Notes: generated by a model not told the origin, from the sequence alone. A stretch of DNA of 64,000 nt from Gammaproteobacteria bacterium (GCA_029253585.1 JAQWZF010000024.1:1-64000); one strand, 5' to 3'. Positions 48,870-59,085 are shown, numbered from the stretch's first letter. Numbers and translations are program-made.

Positions 48870-49838
48870 GTGCTGTTTGGGTATTGGGATAAGTTGTATG
48901 CCAATGACCCGGTGCAAAACCCGATCTATATGCAGCAGCGTGCCGACTCGCTAAAAATCAAAGACAGCGCTGCTCAGTTTACCGATCGGTCTTTTCTCGT
49001 CATGGCGGCAGAAGAGCCCGTGTTTGGCTGTAGCCTTACACTGCATTTTGATCAGCAGCGTAGAAAATGTATCGGTTACTTTGGTCGCGAAGCCTCCAGT
49101 CATATTAATCAATCCTCGATACAGGCCCCAACAACAATTTTCGACGAGAAGCTGTTCGGTTTGCTGCAGGCGCCCATCGGTCAACTCATCGAAGAGATTC
49201 AACCTCACTCTATAGAATATTTGGATCCGGTGTGTTGGAGGGTAATGTCTCCCATGACACAGGTGCTACTTAACCACGGTGGCAGGCCGGTTCCGCAGCG
49301 ATCGCAGCTTATAGATATTTCTATCGCCGAGCGCGAGCTCCATCGCAATATGTCCAAGAGCTGTCGCGGCATGGTTGAGTGGGGAAGGCGGCACCTCGAT
49401 ATAGAGATCGTCCATGGCGATTGCTTCGATGCTTCAACTAACGAGCATTTTGTTAGCAGTAATCTAGAAAAAGTTTTTACCGAAAACAATAAATTTATCT
49501 ATGAGTCGCTTGTAAAAAGAGGGAACGGATTCTTAGTGCAGGGCCGCTATAGAAATGAGTTGGTTGCCAGGAGTTTATTCGTTCACAACAATAAGACCAG
49601 TCATCAGGTGTTTGCCGAAAATAAATCCGGCTCTTTAGACCGTCCGGTGCTGCATGCTCTGATCTGGGAGGCAATTCTTCACAGCAAGCGCGCGAGTTGC
49701 AGTCAATTCGATTTTGGTAGCATCGCTATATGGGCGTCGAGCAAAAACAGCGTAAAACCCGATGATTTTAACGCGTCGAGTTTCGGTGGCGAGCGCCATG
49801 TCCAATTAAGAATTACCCTCAAGCGCACAGCTGACTGA
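48870..49838 (+). CDS. FemAB/GNAT-like acyltransferase, possibly frameshifted at the start
   Basis: The 322-residue frame resembles FemAB-like proteins with tandem GNAT folds: YWDKLYANDPVQNPIYMQQR at the N-terminus, MSKSCRGMVEWGRRHLDIEI in the middle (compare the conserved Lys-Ser/His-Arg region), and a second domain with FLVQGRYRNELVARSLFVHN and YESL before it. Such proteins transfer amino acids or acyl groups to cell-wall or surface polymers. The GTG at 48870 has no ribosome-binding site. An ATG at 48841 with GAAGAG upstream is in another frame, so one lost base near codon 10 is possible. Confidence 0.55.
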   Translation: MLFGYWDKLYANDPVQNPIYMQQRADSLKIKDSAAQFTDRSFLVMAAEEPVFGCSLTLHFDQQRRKCIGYFGREASSHINQSSIQAPTTIFDEKLFGLLQAPIGQLIEEIQPHSIEYLDPVCWRVMSPMTQVLLNHGGRPVPQRSQLIDISIAERELHRNMSKSCRGMVEWGRRHLDIEIVHGDCFDASTNEHFVSSNLEKVFTENNKFIYESLVKRGNGFLVQGRYRNELVARSLFVHNNKTSHQVFAENKSGSLDRPVLHALIWEAILHSKRASCSQFDFGSIAIWASSKNSVKPDDFNASSFGGERHVQLRITLKRTAD

Positions 49839-50006
49839 TCTGCTATTCCTGTTCCCGCAGGCAACTTCTGGCTTTAGATTTCTTCCCTGACGATTAGCTC
49901 AGAATACCCGGTGTGAGCGTTTGACTAATGCCGGTTGAGCGGGTCTAATTGAGTGGCATACAGCGCAAAATTCATCCTCTAATTCTCGGACTAGAATCGA
50001 TCATAA

Positions 50007-51617
50007 ATGATTGAAAACGCCCAAATTCTTCTAATCGCCGATGACCAAGACTCGAGTAAACACCTGGAAACCGTTCTCGAGTTTCTGGGGGAGTCGATTA
50101 CCGTCTGCAATAGTTTGGCCTGGGTAAAGCAGGTAGAAGAGAGCGCTTTTAAGAGTTCGCAGTTTTGTGCGGCGATCGTGGCCCAATGCTATAAGCAAGA
50201 CTCGGTCGTGGTGATTCAGAAACTTCACGTCTGGGAGAAAGGCCTGCCTTTCATTCTGGTAGGCGAACATAGTCTGGAGAAGATTACAGATTCACAACTG
50301 CTAGCCTGCATTACCGCCCAATTGCCAGAGCGATTGAATTATCAGCCACTGCTCGATGCCCTGCATAAAGCAAAACTGTTTCATGAACACTTCAATCGCC
50401 TGCGCGATTTTGATGGCGTGCGCGACTTTACGATGTTTCGAAGTCTTGTTGGTGAAAGCGACGCCCTGCAGAAAGTGCGCTATATGATGGGGCAGGTCGC
50501 CAGCAAGGAAGTCAGTGTCTTGATTACCGGGGAGTCGGGTACCGGTAAAGAGGTGGTTGCGAGAAATCTACACCTGAACTCGCATCGCTCGGACAAGCCC
50601 TTCATCCCAATTAACTGTGGCGCGATACCACGGGAGCTTTTAGAGAGCGAATTGTTCGGTCATGAGAAAGGCGCCTTCACCGGTGCAATTGCCTCGCGGG
50701 CGGGGCGCTTCGAACTGGCCGATGGTGGCACGCTTTTTCTCGATGAGATTGGTGACATGCCGCTTAGCATGCAGGTGAAGTTGTTACGAGTTCTGCAAGA
50801 GCGCAGCTTCGAGCGCGTGGGCGGGGTGAATACGCTGCAGTCCGATGTAAGGATTCTAGCAGCGACCCACAAAGATCTGGAAGAGATGATAGCGAGTGGC
50901 GAGTTTAGACAGGATCTCTACTACCGAATTAATGTGTTTCCAATCGAGATGCCATCCCTGCGCGAGCGCCCCGAAGACATACCCCTGTTACTCAACGAAT
51001 TGATCACCATAATGGAGTCAGAGAGCCGCGGCTCGGTGCGTTTTAATTCTGCTGCAATCAAGACGCTGCGTGACTACGATTGGCCGGGAAATGTGCGAGA
51101 ACTGGCAAACCTTGTCGAGCGCATGGCGATTCTCTACCCCCATGGCATAGTCGGTGTTGGCGACTTGCCAGAAAAATTTTGGCAGAAAGTGGATGCCACG
51201 TTAGCCGGCGGTTCTCCAGTTTCTTCTGATCAACCCCCGCAGGATTCTAGCGTGGTTCCATTGACCAGGCGTTCGGGTCAGTTCGAGGCAGCTGCTGCTG
51301 ACTCAACCAACGGACTGTTACCCCTAAGTGGTATAGATCTAAAAGAGTATCTTTCTAACTTGGAGAAGGACCTGATCGAGAAGGCGCTAAGCGATAGCGG
51401 CGGCATAGTAGCGCGGGCCGCCGATAGGCTGCAGCTTGGCAGAACCACCCTGGTTGAGAAGATGCGAAAGTATAATCTGCAGAAATCCCAGGAGTTGGAG
51501 ACTCAGCAGCAGGCTGAGCTTGGCGAAGGTGACGGTGCAGGTGAGCGTGAAGGATGCAGAGAAGAAGTTGCCAAGTCGTCAGAAGTCATAGACGGGAACA
51601 AGACCGCCTCAAACTAG
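50007..51617 (+). CDS. fleQ: Sigma-54-dependent flagellar regulator FleQ
   Basis: The 536-residue enhancer-binding protein has an N-terminal FleQ domain (ILLIADDQDSSKHLETVLEF then LGESITVCNSLAW) without the full set of receiver Asp residues. The AAA+ domain has Walker A TGESGTGKEVVARN, the sigma-54 contact loop EKGAFTGAI, and FLDEIGDMPL. A Fis-type helix-turn-helix (VARAADRLQLGRTTLVEKMR) lies near residue 475. In Pseudomonas FleQ activates flagellar genes and responds to cyclic di-GMP. About 50 residues of low complexity follow the HTH, partly a 12-bp tandem array. Confidence 0.9.
   Translation: MIENAQILLIADDQDSSKHLETVLEFLGESITVCNSLAWVKQVEESAFKSSQFCAAIVAQCYKQDSVVVIQKLHVWEKGLPFILVGEHSLEKITDSQLLACITAQLPERLNYQPLLDALHKAKLFHEHFNRLRDFDGVRDFTMFRSLVGESDALQKVRYMMGQVASKEVSVLITGESGTGKEVVARNLHLNSHRSDKPFIPINCGAIPRELLESELFGHEKGAFTGAIASRAGRFELADGGTLFLDEIGDMPLSMQVKLLRVLQERSFERVGGVNTLQSDVRILAATHKDLEEMIASGEFRQDLYYRINVFPIEMPSLRERPEDIPLLLNELITIMESESRGSVRFNSAAIKTLRDYDWPGNVRELANLVERMAILYPHGIVGVGDLPEKFWQKVDATLAGGSPVSSDQPPQDSSVVPLTRRSGQFEAAAADSTNGLLPLSGIDLKEYLSNLEKDLIEKALSDSGGIVARAADRLQLGRTTLVEKMRKYNLQKSQELETQQQAELGEGDGAGEREGCREEVAKSSEVIDGNKTASN
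51516..51575 (+). repeat. In-frame degenerate 12-bp tandem array at the fleQ 3' end
   Basis: Five units: GAGCTTGGCGAA, GGTGACGGTGCA, GGTGAGCGTGAA, GGATGCAGAGAA and GAAGTTGCCAAG. They encode ELGE, GDGA, GERE, GCRE and EVAK, after the DNA-binding helix-turn-helix. The array is in phase with codons. Confidence 0.6.
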
Positions 51618-51618
51618 G

Positions 51619-52356
51619 CTAGTCATTCGCCTCGATTTTCACGCCCCCTAACACCGCGGATTTCAATTCCAGTTCGATGCGCAGGCCAGAGTTGCTTAGC
51701 TGCTCCATGCGCACGAGTAAAAAATTCCAATCTGTCGCAAGCCAGATCTCAGTTACTCGTTCATCCGAGGCGTCCCGCACCCGTTCCAGCTTTACTGTAG
51801 TTAACTCACCTATTGGAGTGCTGAGAACCTCATTACCGGCGCGGCGGTATTCGTGAGTCTCGATCTCGTCACCATCGATAATCTCGAATGTAAGGTTTGA
51901 TTCGATGCCCGTAGCACCGATCAGTGCCTGTCTTATGGCGGTTTGGTAACTCAGCTCGTCCATGACGCTGCTGTGCAGTGGTATCTGCCAGCTCTCATCG
52001 TCTTCGCTGCTCATCGCCAGTGCTGCATCCCAGTTGAAGGCGATGGCATGGCTTGCGTGGCTAACGCCTGAGAGAGTATAGGAGTAGTTCTGGGGTTGAA
52101 TTTGATCATCCACTAGTTCGAATGCGCTGAGCTGCTTCATTTGGGCAAGAGTCTGCCCGACAAGGCTAGCCACCAATGAGTTGCTTAGCTCGTATGAATT
52201 CGCGCCGGTCTTTGTGAGGCTGCGGGTGCCGGTGGCGGCCAGGCCATTGGCGCTCGCCTCATAAGTCGCGGAGTACTCTGTCAGTGGGGTAGATTGTGAA
52301 TGGCTAGCGCTGTTGAAACCCAGCACTAAAACGGCGGCTAGTACTGAATTGTTCAT
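51619..52356 (-). CDS. DUF3108 family exported protein
   Basis: The 245-residue protein has a signal peptide (NNSVLAAVLVLGFNSASHSQ) and a beta-rich mature part, typical of DUF3108: LTEYSATYEASANGLAATGT, then EIIDGDEIETHEYRRAGNEV and TEIWLATDWNFLLVRMEQ. The fold is lipocalin/LolA-like in related families; the function is unknown. It lies two bases after purN and is convergent with fleQ with a one-base gap. Confidence 0.85.
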   Translation of the reverse strand: MNNSVLAAVLVLGFNSASHSQSTPLTEYSATYEASANGLAATGTRSLTKTGANSYELSNSLVASLVGQTLAQMKQLSAFELVDDQIQPQNYSYTLSGVSHASHAIAFNWDAALAMSSEDDESWQIPLHSSVMDELSYQTAIRQALIGATGIESNLTFEIIDGDEIETHEYRRAGNEVLSTPIGELTTVKLERVRDASDERVTEIWLATDWNFLLVRMEQLSNSGLRIELELKSAVLGGVKIEAND

Positions 52357-52358
52357 GA

Positions 52359-53003
52359 TTAGCTCAGTCGCTCGCCGGATTCGGGAAGCAGGCGTTCGTC
52401 CAGGTAGGCGTCGTTCCCATCGAGGCGTAACCTGCCATCGGCGAACCAGGAAACTACCGTAGGATAAAGGATATGCTCTTTCTGATGAATCTTCTCGGCG
52501 AGGCTGTCGGCATCGTCAGTCGGCTCTATAGCGATAGCTTCCTGTGCGATGACCGGGCCGCCATCGAGTTCTTCGGTTACGAAGTGCACGGAAACGCCGT
52601 GCTGCGTCTCTCCGGCATCGAGAACTCGCTGATGCGTGTTAGTACCCGGGTAGGCCGGTAGCAAGGAGGGGTGAATATTGAGAATGCGGCCCTGATAGTG
52701 TTTGACGAATTCGGCGCCAAGAATGCGCATAAAGCCGGCGAGAACGATAAGGCCGGGATTGTATTCGTCTATTGCCTTAGTGAGTGCGTTATCGAATAGA
52801 TCGCGACTGGCGTATTGCTTGTGAACTATTACCTGCGTAGCAATATTGCTCTGCTGCGCTCTGATTAATCCATAGGCGTCAGCCTTGTTAGAGATGACAC
52901 CGCAGATTCTATAGTTGCCATTGGCGCTGTTGTCCATAATGGCCTGGAGATTGCTTCCGTTACCGGAAATTAAGACAACTATTGAGCGATGATTGTTGTG
53001 CAT
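52359..53003 (-). CDS. purN: Phosphoribosylglycinamide formyltransferase
   Basis: PurN transfers the formyl group from 10-formyl-THF to GAR, the third step of purine synthesis. Motifs: VVLISGNGSNLQAIMDNS, LAGFMRILGAEFVKHYQGRI with the catalytic NIHPSLLPAYPG, and VHFVTEELDGGPVIAQEAI. The 214 residues are complete. It is 18 bases after purM in the standard purM-purN order. Confidence 0.97.
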   Translation of the reverse strand: MHNNHRSIVVLISGNGSNLQAIMDNSANGNYRICGVISNKADAYGLIRAQQSNIATQVIVHKQYASRDLFDNALTKAIDEYNPGLIVLAGFMRILGAEFVKHYQGRILNIHPSLLPAYPGTNTHQRVLDAGETQHGVSVHFVTEELDGGPVIAQEAIAIEPTDDADSLAEKIHQKEHILYPTVVSWFADGRLRLDGNDAYLDERLLPESGERLS

Positions 53004-53021
53004 CTCGTAGTCTGTTCGTCT

Positions 53022-54095
53022 CTAGAGCATGACTACAGAGGCGTCGTCTGCAGTCTCGCGACTGGCTACGCTGCCTAGCAAAAAAGCCTGCTGCGATTCT
53101 TTGTTGAGAATCTCCAGTGCCAGCTCTGTCTGCTCGGCGGACACACAGAGAATAATGCCTATGCCGCAGTTGAATGTTCTTAGCATCTCGGATTCGGCGA
53201 CGTTGCCGTTCTCCTGCAGCCATTTAAAAATCTCTGGTCTGTCCCAGGCATCGGCTTTAATCCGCGCCTGCGCGTCTTCGGGCAATACCCGCGGCAGGTT
53301 CTCGGTAATGCCGCCACCGGTAATATGAGCAAGTGCATGGAGGTCGACGGACTCGGCCAAGGCGGCAATCGTCTTTACATAGATCTTTGTAGGTTCAAGC
53401 AGAGTGTCCCCTAGAGTGCTATCGCCAAACGCCTGGTCGAGCCTGGCGCCACTGACTTCGATGATCTTGCGGATCAGTGAATAGCCGTTGGAGTGTGGGC
53501 CGGAAGAGGAGAGGCCGATCAAGTTGTCGCCGATGGCAACCTTCGATTGATCTATGATTTTGGATTTCTCTACGACACCGACGGAGAAGCCGGCCAGATC
53601 GTAGTCTTCACCAGAATACATGCCTGGCATCTCGGCGGTTTCGCCGCCGATTAGTGCGCAGCCGGCCTGTTCGCAGCCTACGCCTATGCCGGTTACTACA
53701 GCAATAGCGCTAGCGACATTGAGACCGCCCGTGGCGTAATAGTCGAGGAAGAACAGCGGCTCGGCGCCGCAGACGATCAGATCGTTGACGCACATCGCGA
53801 CGAGATCGATGCCTATCGTGTCGTGCTTGCCCATCTCCATGGCTAGCTTCAATTTTGTGCCCACGCCATCGGTTGCCGACACCATTACCGGGTGTTGATA
53901 ATTGCTGGGAATCTCGCACATTGCGCCAAAGCCGCCTAACTCCGAGAGTACTTCGGGCCGGTTCGTCTTGTGCGTAACAGCTTTAATCTCATCTACCAGG
54001 GCATTGCCTGCATCGATATCGACGCCTGCATCGCGGTAGCTTAAAGATTGCTTGGAATTGGAGGCGGGCTTGCCGTTTTCATCGCCTGATGTCAT
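53022..54095 (-). CDS. purM: Phosphoribosylformylglycinamidine cyclo-ligase
   Basis: PurM (AIR synthetase) closes the imidazole ring using ATP. Landmarks are [78 protein letters not shown] and the C-terminal [18 protein letters not shown]. Length 357 is slightly above E. coli because of a 20-residue N-terminal polar leader. It is divergent from the DUF2066 gene. Confidence 0.97.
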   Translation of the reverse strand: MTSGDENGKPASNSKQSLSYRDAGVDIDAGNALVDEIKAVTHKTNRPEVLSELGGFGAMCEIPSNYQHPVMVSATDGVGTKLKLAMEMGKHDTIGIDLVAMCVNDLIVCGAEPLFFLDYYATGGLNVASAIAVVTGIGVGCEQAGCALIGGETAEMPGMYSGEDYDLAGFSVGVVEKSKIIDQSKVAIGDNLIGLSSSGPHSNGYSLIRKIIEVSGARLDQAFGDSTLGDTLLEPTKIYVKTIAALAESVDLHALAHITGGGITENLPRVLPEDAQARIKADAWDRPEIFKWLQENGNVAESEMLRTFNCGIGIILCVSAEQTELALEILNKESQQAFLLGSVASRETADDASVVML

Positions 54096-54240
54096 TGCGT
54101 GGTTCCTTGGCTGCTGGTGTCAATCGCGTTCGATGTCGAACTCTTTGTGTAAGATTGCATTTTATCAAGATGCTATGCCCACGTCAGTGACTAAATGTTC
54201 TGCGGCAGAGCTATTCTTCGTGATGCTCGTTCGCCAATCT

Positions 54241-54300
54241 ATATCAGATAAAGTAAATGGAAGTAACTGGAAGTAAATAGGAGCAATCGGCATTAAATAC
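54241..54300 (+). repeat. Degenerate 10-bp tandem array between purM and DUF2066 gene
   Basis: Units in 10-bp register: ATATCAGATA, AAGTAAATGG, AAGTAACTGG, AAGTAAATAG, GAGCAATCGG and CATTAAATAC. The three central units differ at one or two positions. It lies in the divergent promoter region. Confidence 0.7.
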
Positions 54301-54391
54301 GAGCCGCAGGTCTCACTCCATGGAAACAAATAGGCTAAGCCACACTGTTGAGATTAGGCCTTGGAGGGCAATTTACAGTATTATCCTGCCC

Positions 54392-55528
54392 ATGTTTGCT
54401 AGACACCGAAAAAATCTGTTTACCTGCTTGTTGGCGCTTGCGGCGTCGTTCATTTCGCTACATTCCAGCCTGGCCTTGCAGGTTTCTGGACTGTATAGCC
54501 AGGATGTACCCGTTGCGAACGATGGCGAGGCGGAACGCAATCGGGCCTTTGAGGATGCTCTGGCCGCCGTTGTAATTAAGGTCAGCGGAGACCCGCGCTG
54601 GTTGGAGGATCCCACTATTGGGAGGGCTATCTCTCAGGCGCAGAGCTACGTCGAGGCTACCAGCTATTTCAGCGAATCAATTCAACTGCCTCTGGAGGAC
54701 AATACTCTGTCTGACGAGGTCCAGGCGGAGCAGTTCTACACGGCCGAGCAGCGGTTTATCTCCGTGAACTTTGCGTCTAGCCTTATCGATGAGCTGCTAG
54801 CCGAGGCCAGTATTCCCGTATGGGACAGCAATCGGCCAAGCGTGTTGGTGTGGATGGTGTTGCAGAGCTCTGCAGGAGACCGCTCCTTTCTAACCGAGGA
54901 CAGCAACCCGGAAATACTTCAAGCCATGCGCGACTTCGCTACCGCCAGGGGCTTGCCGATTATCTTCCCCGTATTGGACTTCGAAGACAGGAGAAGCCTG
55001 TCGGAGAATGTCGTTTGGAATCTGGATGAGCAGGCCATAGCTGCTGCGAGTGAACGCTATGGTGCGGATAGTATTTTAGCCGGGCGTCTGCACTTTACGG
55101 CGAGCGGAGAATTGGTGGGTCTGTGGCAGTTTCTGTTCCAGGAGGACGCCGAGGTGTTCGATGGCTTCGATACCGACTTACAGTCTTATCTCCACGATCC
55201 ACTCAATCGAATTACGACGAGGCTTGCCGGCTACTTCGCGATTCTTCCGGAATCGTTTGCGGGGGAGACCATACGGCTTCGGATAGATGGCATCAAGAAC
55301 CTCAATGCCTACTCATCCTTGCTATCTTATGTAGAAAGTCTTGGCCTGGTAGCGACAGTTACCACGGCGGAGGTAGATGGAGAGCGGATCGAACTGCAGC
55401 TCTCTCTGCTTGGAGACTCCAGGCAGCTTTTTGAGCAGATTGCGCTGGATAGAGATCTTCTTCCTATAAGCAGTACCGCCGCTGCCAGCAATCCGCCCTC
55501 GTTGCTACATTACCGCTGGACGCGCTAG
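54392..55528 (+). CDS. DUF2066 family exported protein
   Basis: The protein matches DUF2066: a signal peptide (LFTCLLALAASFISLHSSLA) followed by LYSQDVPVANDGEAERNRAF and EDALAAVVIKVSGDPRWL, then a region with PSVLVWMVLQ and GLPIIFPVLDFEDRR. Function is unknown. The ATG at 54392 gives 378 residues; the frame opens at 54320. It is three bases upstream of hda and divergent from purM, a conserved arrangement in gammaproteobacteria. Confidence 0.87.
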   Translation: MFARHRKNLFTCLLALAASFISLHSSLALQVSGLYSQDVPVANDGEAERNRAFEDALAAVVIKVSGDPRWLEDPTIGRAISQAQSYVEATSYFSESIQLPLEDNTLSDEVQAEQFYTAEQRFISVNFASSLIDELLAEASIPVWDSNRPSVLVWMVLQSSAGDRSFLTEDSNPEILQAMRDFATARGLPIIFPVLDFEDRRSLSENVVWNLDEQAIAAASERYGADSILAGRLHFTASGELVGLWQFLFQEDAEVFDGFDTDLQSYLHDPLNRITTRLAGYFAILPESFAGETIRLRIDGIKNLNAYSSLLSYVESLGLVATVTTAEVDGERIELQLSLLGDSRQLFEQIALDRDLLPISSTAAASNPPSLLHYRWTR

Positions 55529-55531
55529 TCG

Positions 55532-56230
55532 ATGCCAAATTATACTTTCGATCAGCTAACCCTAGGTGTTGGTCTGGACGACGACGCACAATTCGAAAAC
55601 TTCTTTGTCAGTGAGGCTAATCGGCCTCTGGTAAATACGCTGCTCAGTAACAGCGATGAGCCCTTTCTGTACATCTGGGGCAATGGGTCGCCGGGCCTCA
55701 GTCATCTGCTGCAGGCCTCCTGTCACAAGGTCACCGCGGACGGTGCTGGGGCCATCTATCTGCCGCTGCGTGAGCACTCTAATTTTCAGCCGCAAATTCT
55801 AGAGGGAGCGGAATCTCTTTCTCTGGTTTGTATCGACGATATCGAATGCATAGCGGGTGATGCACAGTGGGAGGCGGCATTGTTCACCGCGTTCAACGAG
55901 CTGCGGCAGACCGGCGCGCAACTCATAACAGCGAGTCATATGCCTGCGCAGCAGCTACCAATAGTGTTGCCGGATCTGCTCTCGCGTCTGCAGTCGGGTC
56001 TGCTCTATCAACTTGTGGAGCTTGACGATGAAGACAAGCTACTTGCTTTGCAGCTGCGAGCGAAGAAACGTGGTCTGGATCTGCCGGATAGTGTCGGTGA
56101 GTTTATACTGCTGCGCGCCGAGCGAAATCTGTCTACATTGATGCAGATACTCGATGAACTGGATCACCGTTCCTTGCAGCAGCAGCGTAAGCTGACGGTG
56201 CCTTTGGTCAAAGAGACGCTGGGTTGGTAG
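55532..56230 (+). CDS. hda: DnaA regulatory inactivator Hda
   Basis: Hda works with the DNA-loaded clamp to trigger ATP hydrolysis by DnaA, stopping re-initiation. The 232-residue DnaA-like AAA+ protein has NYTFDQLTLGVGLDDDAQFE at the N-terminus, a variant Walker A (IWGNGSPGLSHLLQA), the Walker B LVCIDDIECIAG and ASHMPAQQLPIVLPDLLSRL. The usual Lys of Walker A is Leu or Ser here, a departure from most Hda proteins that may affect nucleotide binding. Clamp-binding residues lie in the first few residues of other Hda proteins; here the start is at 55532. Confidence 0.93.
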   Translation: MPNYTFDQLTLGVGLDDDAQFENFFVSEANRPLVNTLLSNSDEPFLYIWGNGSPGLSHLLQASCHKVTADGAGAIYLPLREHSNFQPQILEGAESLSLVCIDDIECIAGDAQWEAALFTAFNELRQTGAQLITASHMPAQQLPIVLPDLLSRLQSGLLYQLVELDDEDKLLALQLRAKKRGLDLPDSVGEFILLRAERNLSTLMQILDELDHRSLQQQRKLTVPLVKETLGW

Positions 56231-56256
56231 TGTGAAGTTTCTCCAGGAAACAACTT

Positions 56257-56334
56257 TTTGCCTAGAACGTTTGCCGAGAACCTTTGTCGAGAAATTTTAG
56301 CGAAAGATTCTAGCGACCAATTTGGCAACTAGTT
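56257..56334 (+). repeat. Degenerate 13-bp tandem array after hda
   Basis: Six gapless units: TTTGCCTAGAACG, TTTGCCGAGAACC, TTTGTCGAGAAAT, TTTAGCGAAAGAT, TCTAGCGACCAAT and TTGGCAACTAGTT. The first two differ at two positions and later units drift. It fills the convergent hda-DUF2069 spacer. Confidence 0.8.
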
Positions 56335-56721
56335 CTAGAGAGGGACTTTGTAATGGTCTCGATACTGGCGAATAAATAAAATAAGCAGCACGAAAATTAT
56401 CGTGCACAACACGACCTCGACAACACCCAGCCATAGCCTCTCGGGATCGAAGGCGGTGAGCACGCCGTGCATGAAGTACAGAAGTATAGCGAAGGACACC
56501 CAGCCATAAGTTCGCAGCCGGCCGCGATGAAGCCCGCGGGCAAAAATCAATAGTGGGGCAACCTGTATAAACCAGATCACCGCACTGGCAAGGCGAAACT
56601 CTCCGAAAACCAGCACCGCGTTCACGACGAAATAAAACAGCAGCGCATAGTAGGCGGCGAGCAGCGACTTGCGCAGCAGCTCTATGGATTGAGGTAGGGT
56701 GTTGCTCTCGGTCATAGTCAT
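56335..56721 (-). CDS. DUF2069 family membrane protein
   Basis: The 128-residue protein has four predicted membrane segments (for example LLAAYYALLFYFVVNAVLVF and VVLCTIIFVLLILFI). This matches the DUF2069 family often found beside wrbA. Function is unknown. It begins six bases after the wrbA stop; the start could be the ATG at 56721 or the one two codons later. Confidence 0.82.
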   Translation of the reverse strand: MTMTESNTLPQSIELLRKSLLAAYYALLFYFVVNAVLVFGEFRLASAVIWFIQVAPLLIFARGLHRGRLRTYGWVSFAILLYFMHGVLTAFDPERLWLGVVEVVLCTIIFVLLILFIRQYRDHYKVPL

Positions 56722-56727
56722 AGTCTA

Positions 56728-57330
<603 letters not shown>

Positions 57331-57702
57331 TTAGTCGTCTCCGATAAGAGTGAGGACGTCTTCGGGGGGTCTGGCGATGATTGCCTCGTCTCCCTTCACG
57401 ACGATGGGGCGCTGCAATAGCTGCGGATGTTTCTGTAATAGATCGAGAATGATTTCTTCGCTGAGCGTTTCATCATCCAGGCCTAGCTCATCGAAATCGT
57501 CTTTGGAGCGGCGAATGATGTCGAGTAACTTAAGATCAAGCTTGTCGAGGAGAGACTTAATTTCATCAATACTCGGCGGCGTCTCCATGAAATAGATGAC
57601 CTGGGGGTCGATATCATTTTCTTCAAGAAGGGCTAAGGCTACTCTGAACTTTGAGCACTCCGGATTGTGATAGATGCGAATGCTTTTTTCGTTATTTGTC
57701 AC
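57331..57702 (-). CDS. Arsenate reductase-like (ArsC/YfgD) protein
   Basis: The 123-residue thioredoxin-fold protein has the active-site motif RIYHNPECSKFRVALALLEE with the single catalytic Cys, then KLLDIIRRSKDDFDELGLD and LLQRPIVVKGDEAIIARPPE. It belongs to the ArsC family and is likely the YfgD-like type, since it sits near hda and wrbA. Arsenate as the real substrate is not shown. Confidence 0.88.
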   Translation of the reverse strand: MTNNEKSIRIYHNPECSKFRVALALLEENDIDPQVIYFMETPPSIDEIKSLLDKLDLKLLDIIRRSKDDFDELGLDDETLSEEIILDLLQKHPQLLQRPIVVKGDEAIIARPPEDVLTLIGDD

Positions 57703-57744
57703 GCTACTTCTCCTAGAAAATCTGACAGCAAATCTTTCAAGTGC

Positions 57745-59085
57745 TTACGCTGAATTGTCGGTAAAGGTCATGTTTCCCAGTTCTTTCGCAACAGTTTGTT
57801 TCAGGCTCTCGGAGAACTCCCGCACTAGCTGCTGATCTTTTGCGGCGGCCCTGGACTTCAATGGGTCTGCATTGTAGCTGCGCAGAGCCTTCCATAAATC
57901 AAAAAATGTACAGGTCTGCACAGACTTGGTTGGCAGAAAGCAGGGCGGGTCATCCGCCGTGCGACTGATAAGTCCAATCTTCTCTAAGGCCAGCAGGGAA
58001 TCTTCGATAACGATAGGTTGGCCACTGAGCGCCGCTGCCAGTTCGATCTCATTCAATGGGCCTAGGCCGGCGTTGAATCGATTGATAATCACCGCCGCTG
58101 CGGATAAGCCCAGTTCTTCTTGCTGGGCAATGCTGAGGTTGCTCTCGCCTCGAACTACACGGGTCTTGGATGGGTATTGATGGTAGTAGGCGATGCTGCT
58201 GCCTATCAGTGCGACCAACCAGCCCATATAGACGAAGAACATGACTGCCACAACGGTGGCAAAGGTCAGGTAGATCGACTCTCGGGCAGACGCGATAAAG
58301 AAACCCTGAAAGACCGAGCCCATCAGCTTCCATATAATGGTCGTGACGAAGCCGCCGATGAATGCCGAGCCAAATTGAACCCGTGTGTTAGGCAAGAAGC
58401 TGTAGGCGAAAGCGAAGGCGAGAGACATGAGCAGGACCGGTGCCGCTAACGCGACCAATTCGATGATGAAGATACCGTAGCTTAGGCTCTCCAGTAGGCT
58501 GCTGAAGAAACTGGTGTTGACCGAAGAGGTGATGGTGATCGAGAGAAACAGCAGAAGCGGGCTCACGATCACGGCGAAAAGGTATTCGCTTACGCGACTC
58601 GACCAGGAGCGGCCCTGTCTAACCGCACAGATGTAGTTAAAGGAGGACTCGATCTTGCGCATCATGTCCAGAACGAAATAGAGCAGCAGGCCAACACTGG
58701 TGATGCCGATAAGCTCGACCTGAATGGCATCGACATAGCCCAGAATGTCTGTGTTGAAACCGTTGGCGTCGTCACCTAGCGGTTGCAGCAGGGTTAGTAG
58801 TGTAGGTTCCAGCGCATTGTGCACGCCCAGGCCCTTGAGTACGGCGAAGGTGAGCGCTAGCAGGGGAAAGAAGCCTATAACGGTGGTAAAGACCAGGCTC
58901 ATCGCACGCAGTGAAAGCTGCCCCTGGAGCAGGTCGCGGACAATGGCGACTACTATTTGACTGCTTCTCAGTGCGAATCGTTTCCACAAAGGAAGGTCCG
59001 GGCTGCTCTGCTGCCACAGATAGTCATTAACGCCGGTGCGAATCTGGGCTAAGAAGGCTTGCAGGCTGGAAATTGACAGGCTCAT
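57745..59085 (-). CDS. YihY/virulence factor BrkB family membrane protein
   Basis: The 446-residue protein matches the YihY family, with six membrane segments (for example MSLVFTTVIGFFPLLALTFA and GSAFIGGFVTTIIWKLMGSV). A C-terminal winged-helix-like cytoplasmic extension (ALEKIGLISRTADDPPCF) follows. The family was once called RNase BN in error; the function is unknown. The start at 59085 (MSLSISSLQAF) is preferred over the frame opening at 59148. Confidence 0.88.
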   Translation of the reverse strand: MSLSISSLQAFLAQIRTGVNDYLWQQSSPDLPLWKRFALRSSQIVVAIVRDLLQGQLSLRAMSLVFTTVIGFFPLLALTFAVLKGLGVHNALEPTLLTLLQPLGDDANGFNTDILGYVDAIQVELIGITSVGLLLYFVLDMMRKIESSFNYICAVRQGRSWSSRVSEYLFAVIVSPLLLFLSITITSSVNTSFFSSLLESLSYGIFIIELVALAAPVLLMSLAFAFAYSFLPNTRVQFGSAFIGGFVTTIIWKLMGSVFQGFFIASARESIYLTFATVVAVMFFVYMGWLVALIGSSIAYYHQYPSKTRVVRGESNLSIAQQEELGLSAAAVIINRFNAGLGPLNEIELAAALSGQPIVIEDSLLALEKIGLISRTADDPPCFLPTKSVQTCTFFDLWKALRSYNADPLKSRAAAKDQQLVREFSESLKQTVAKELGNMTFTDNSA

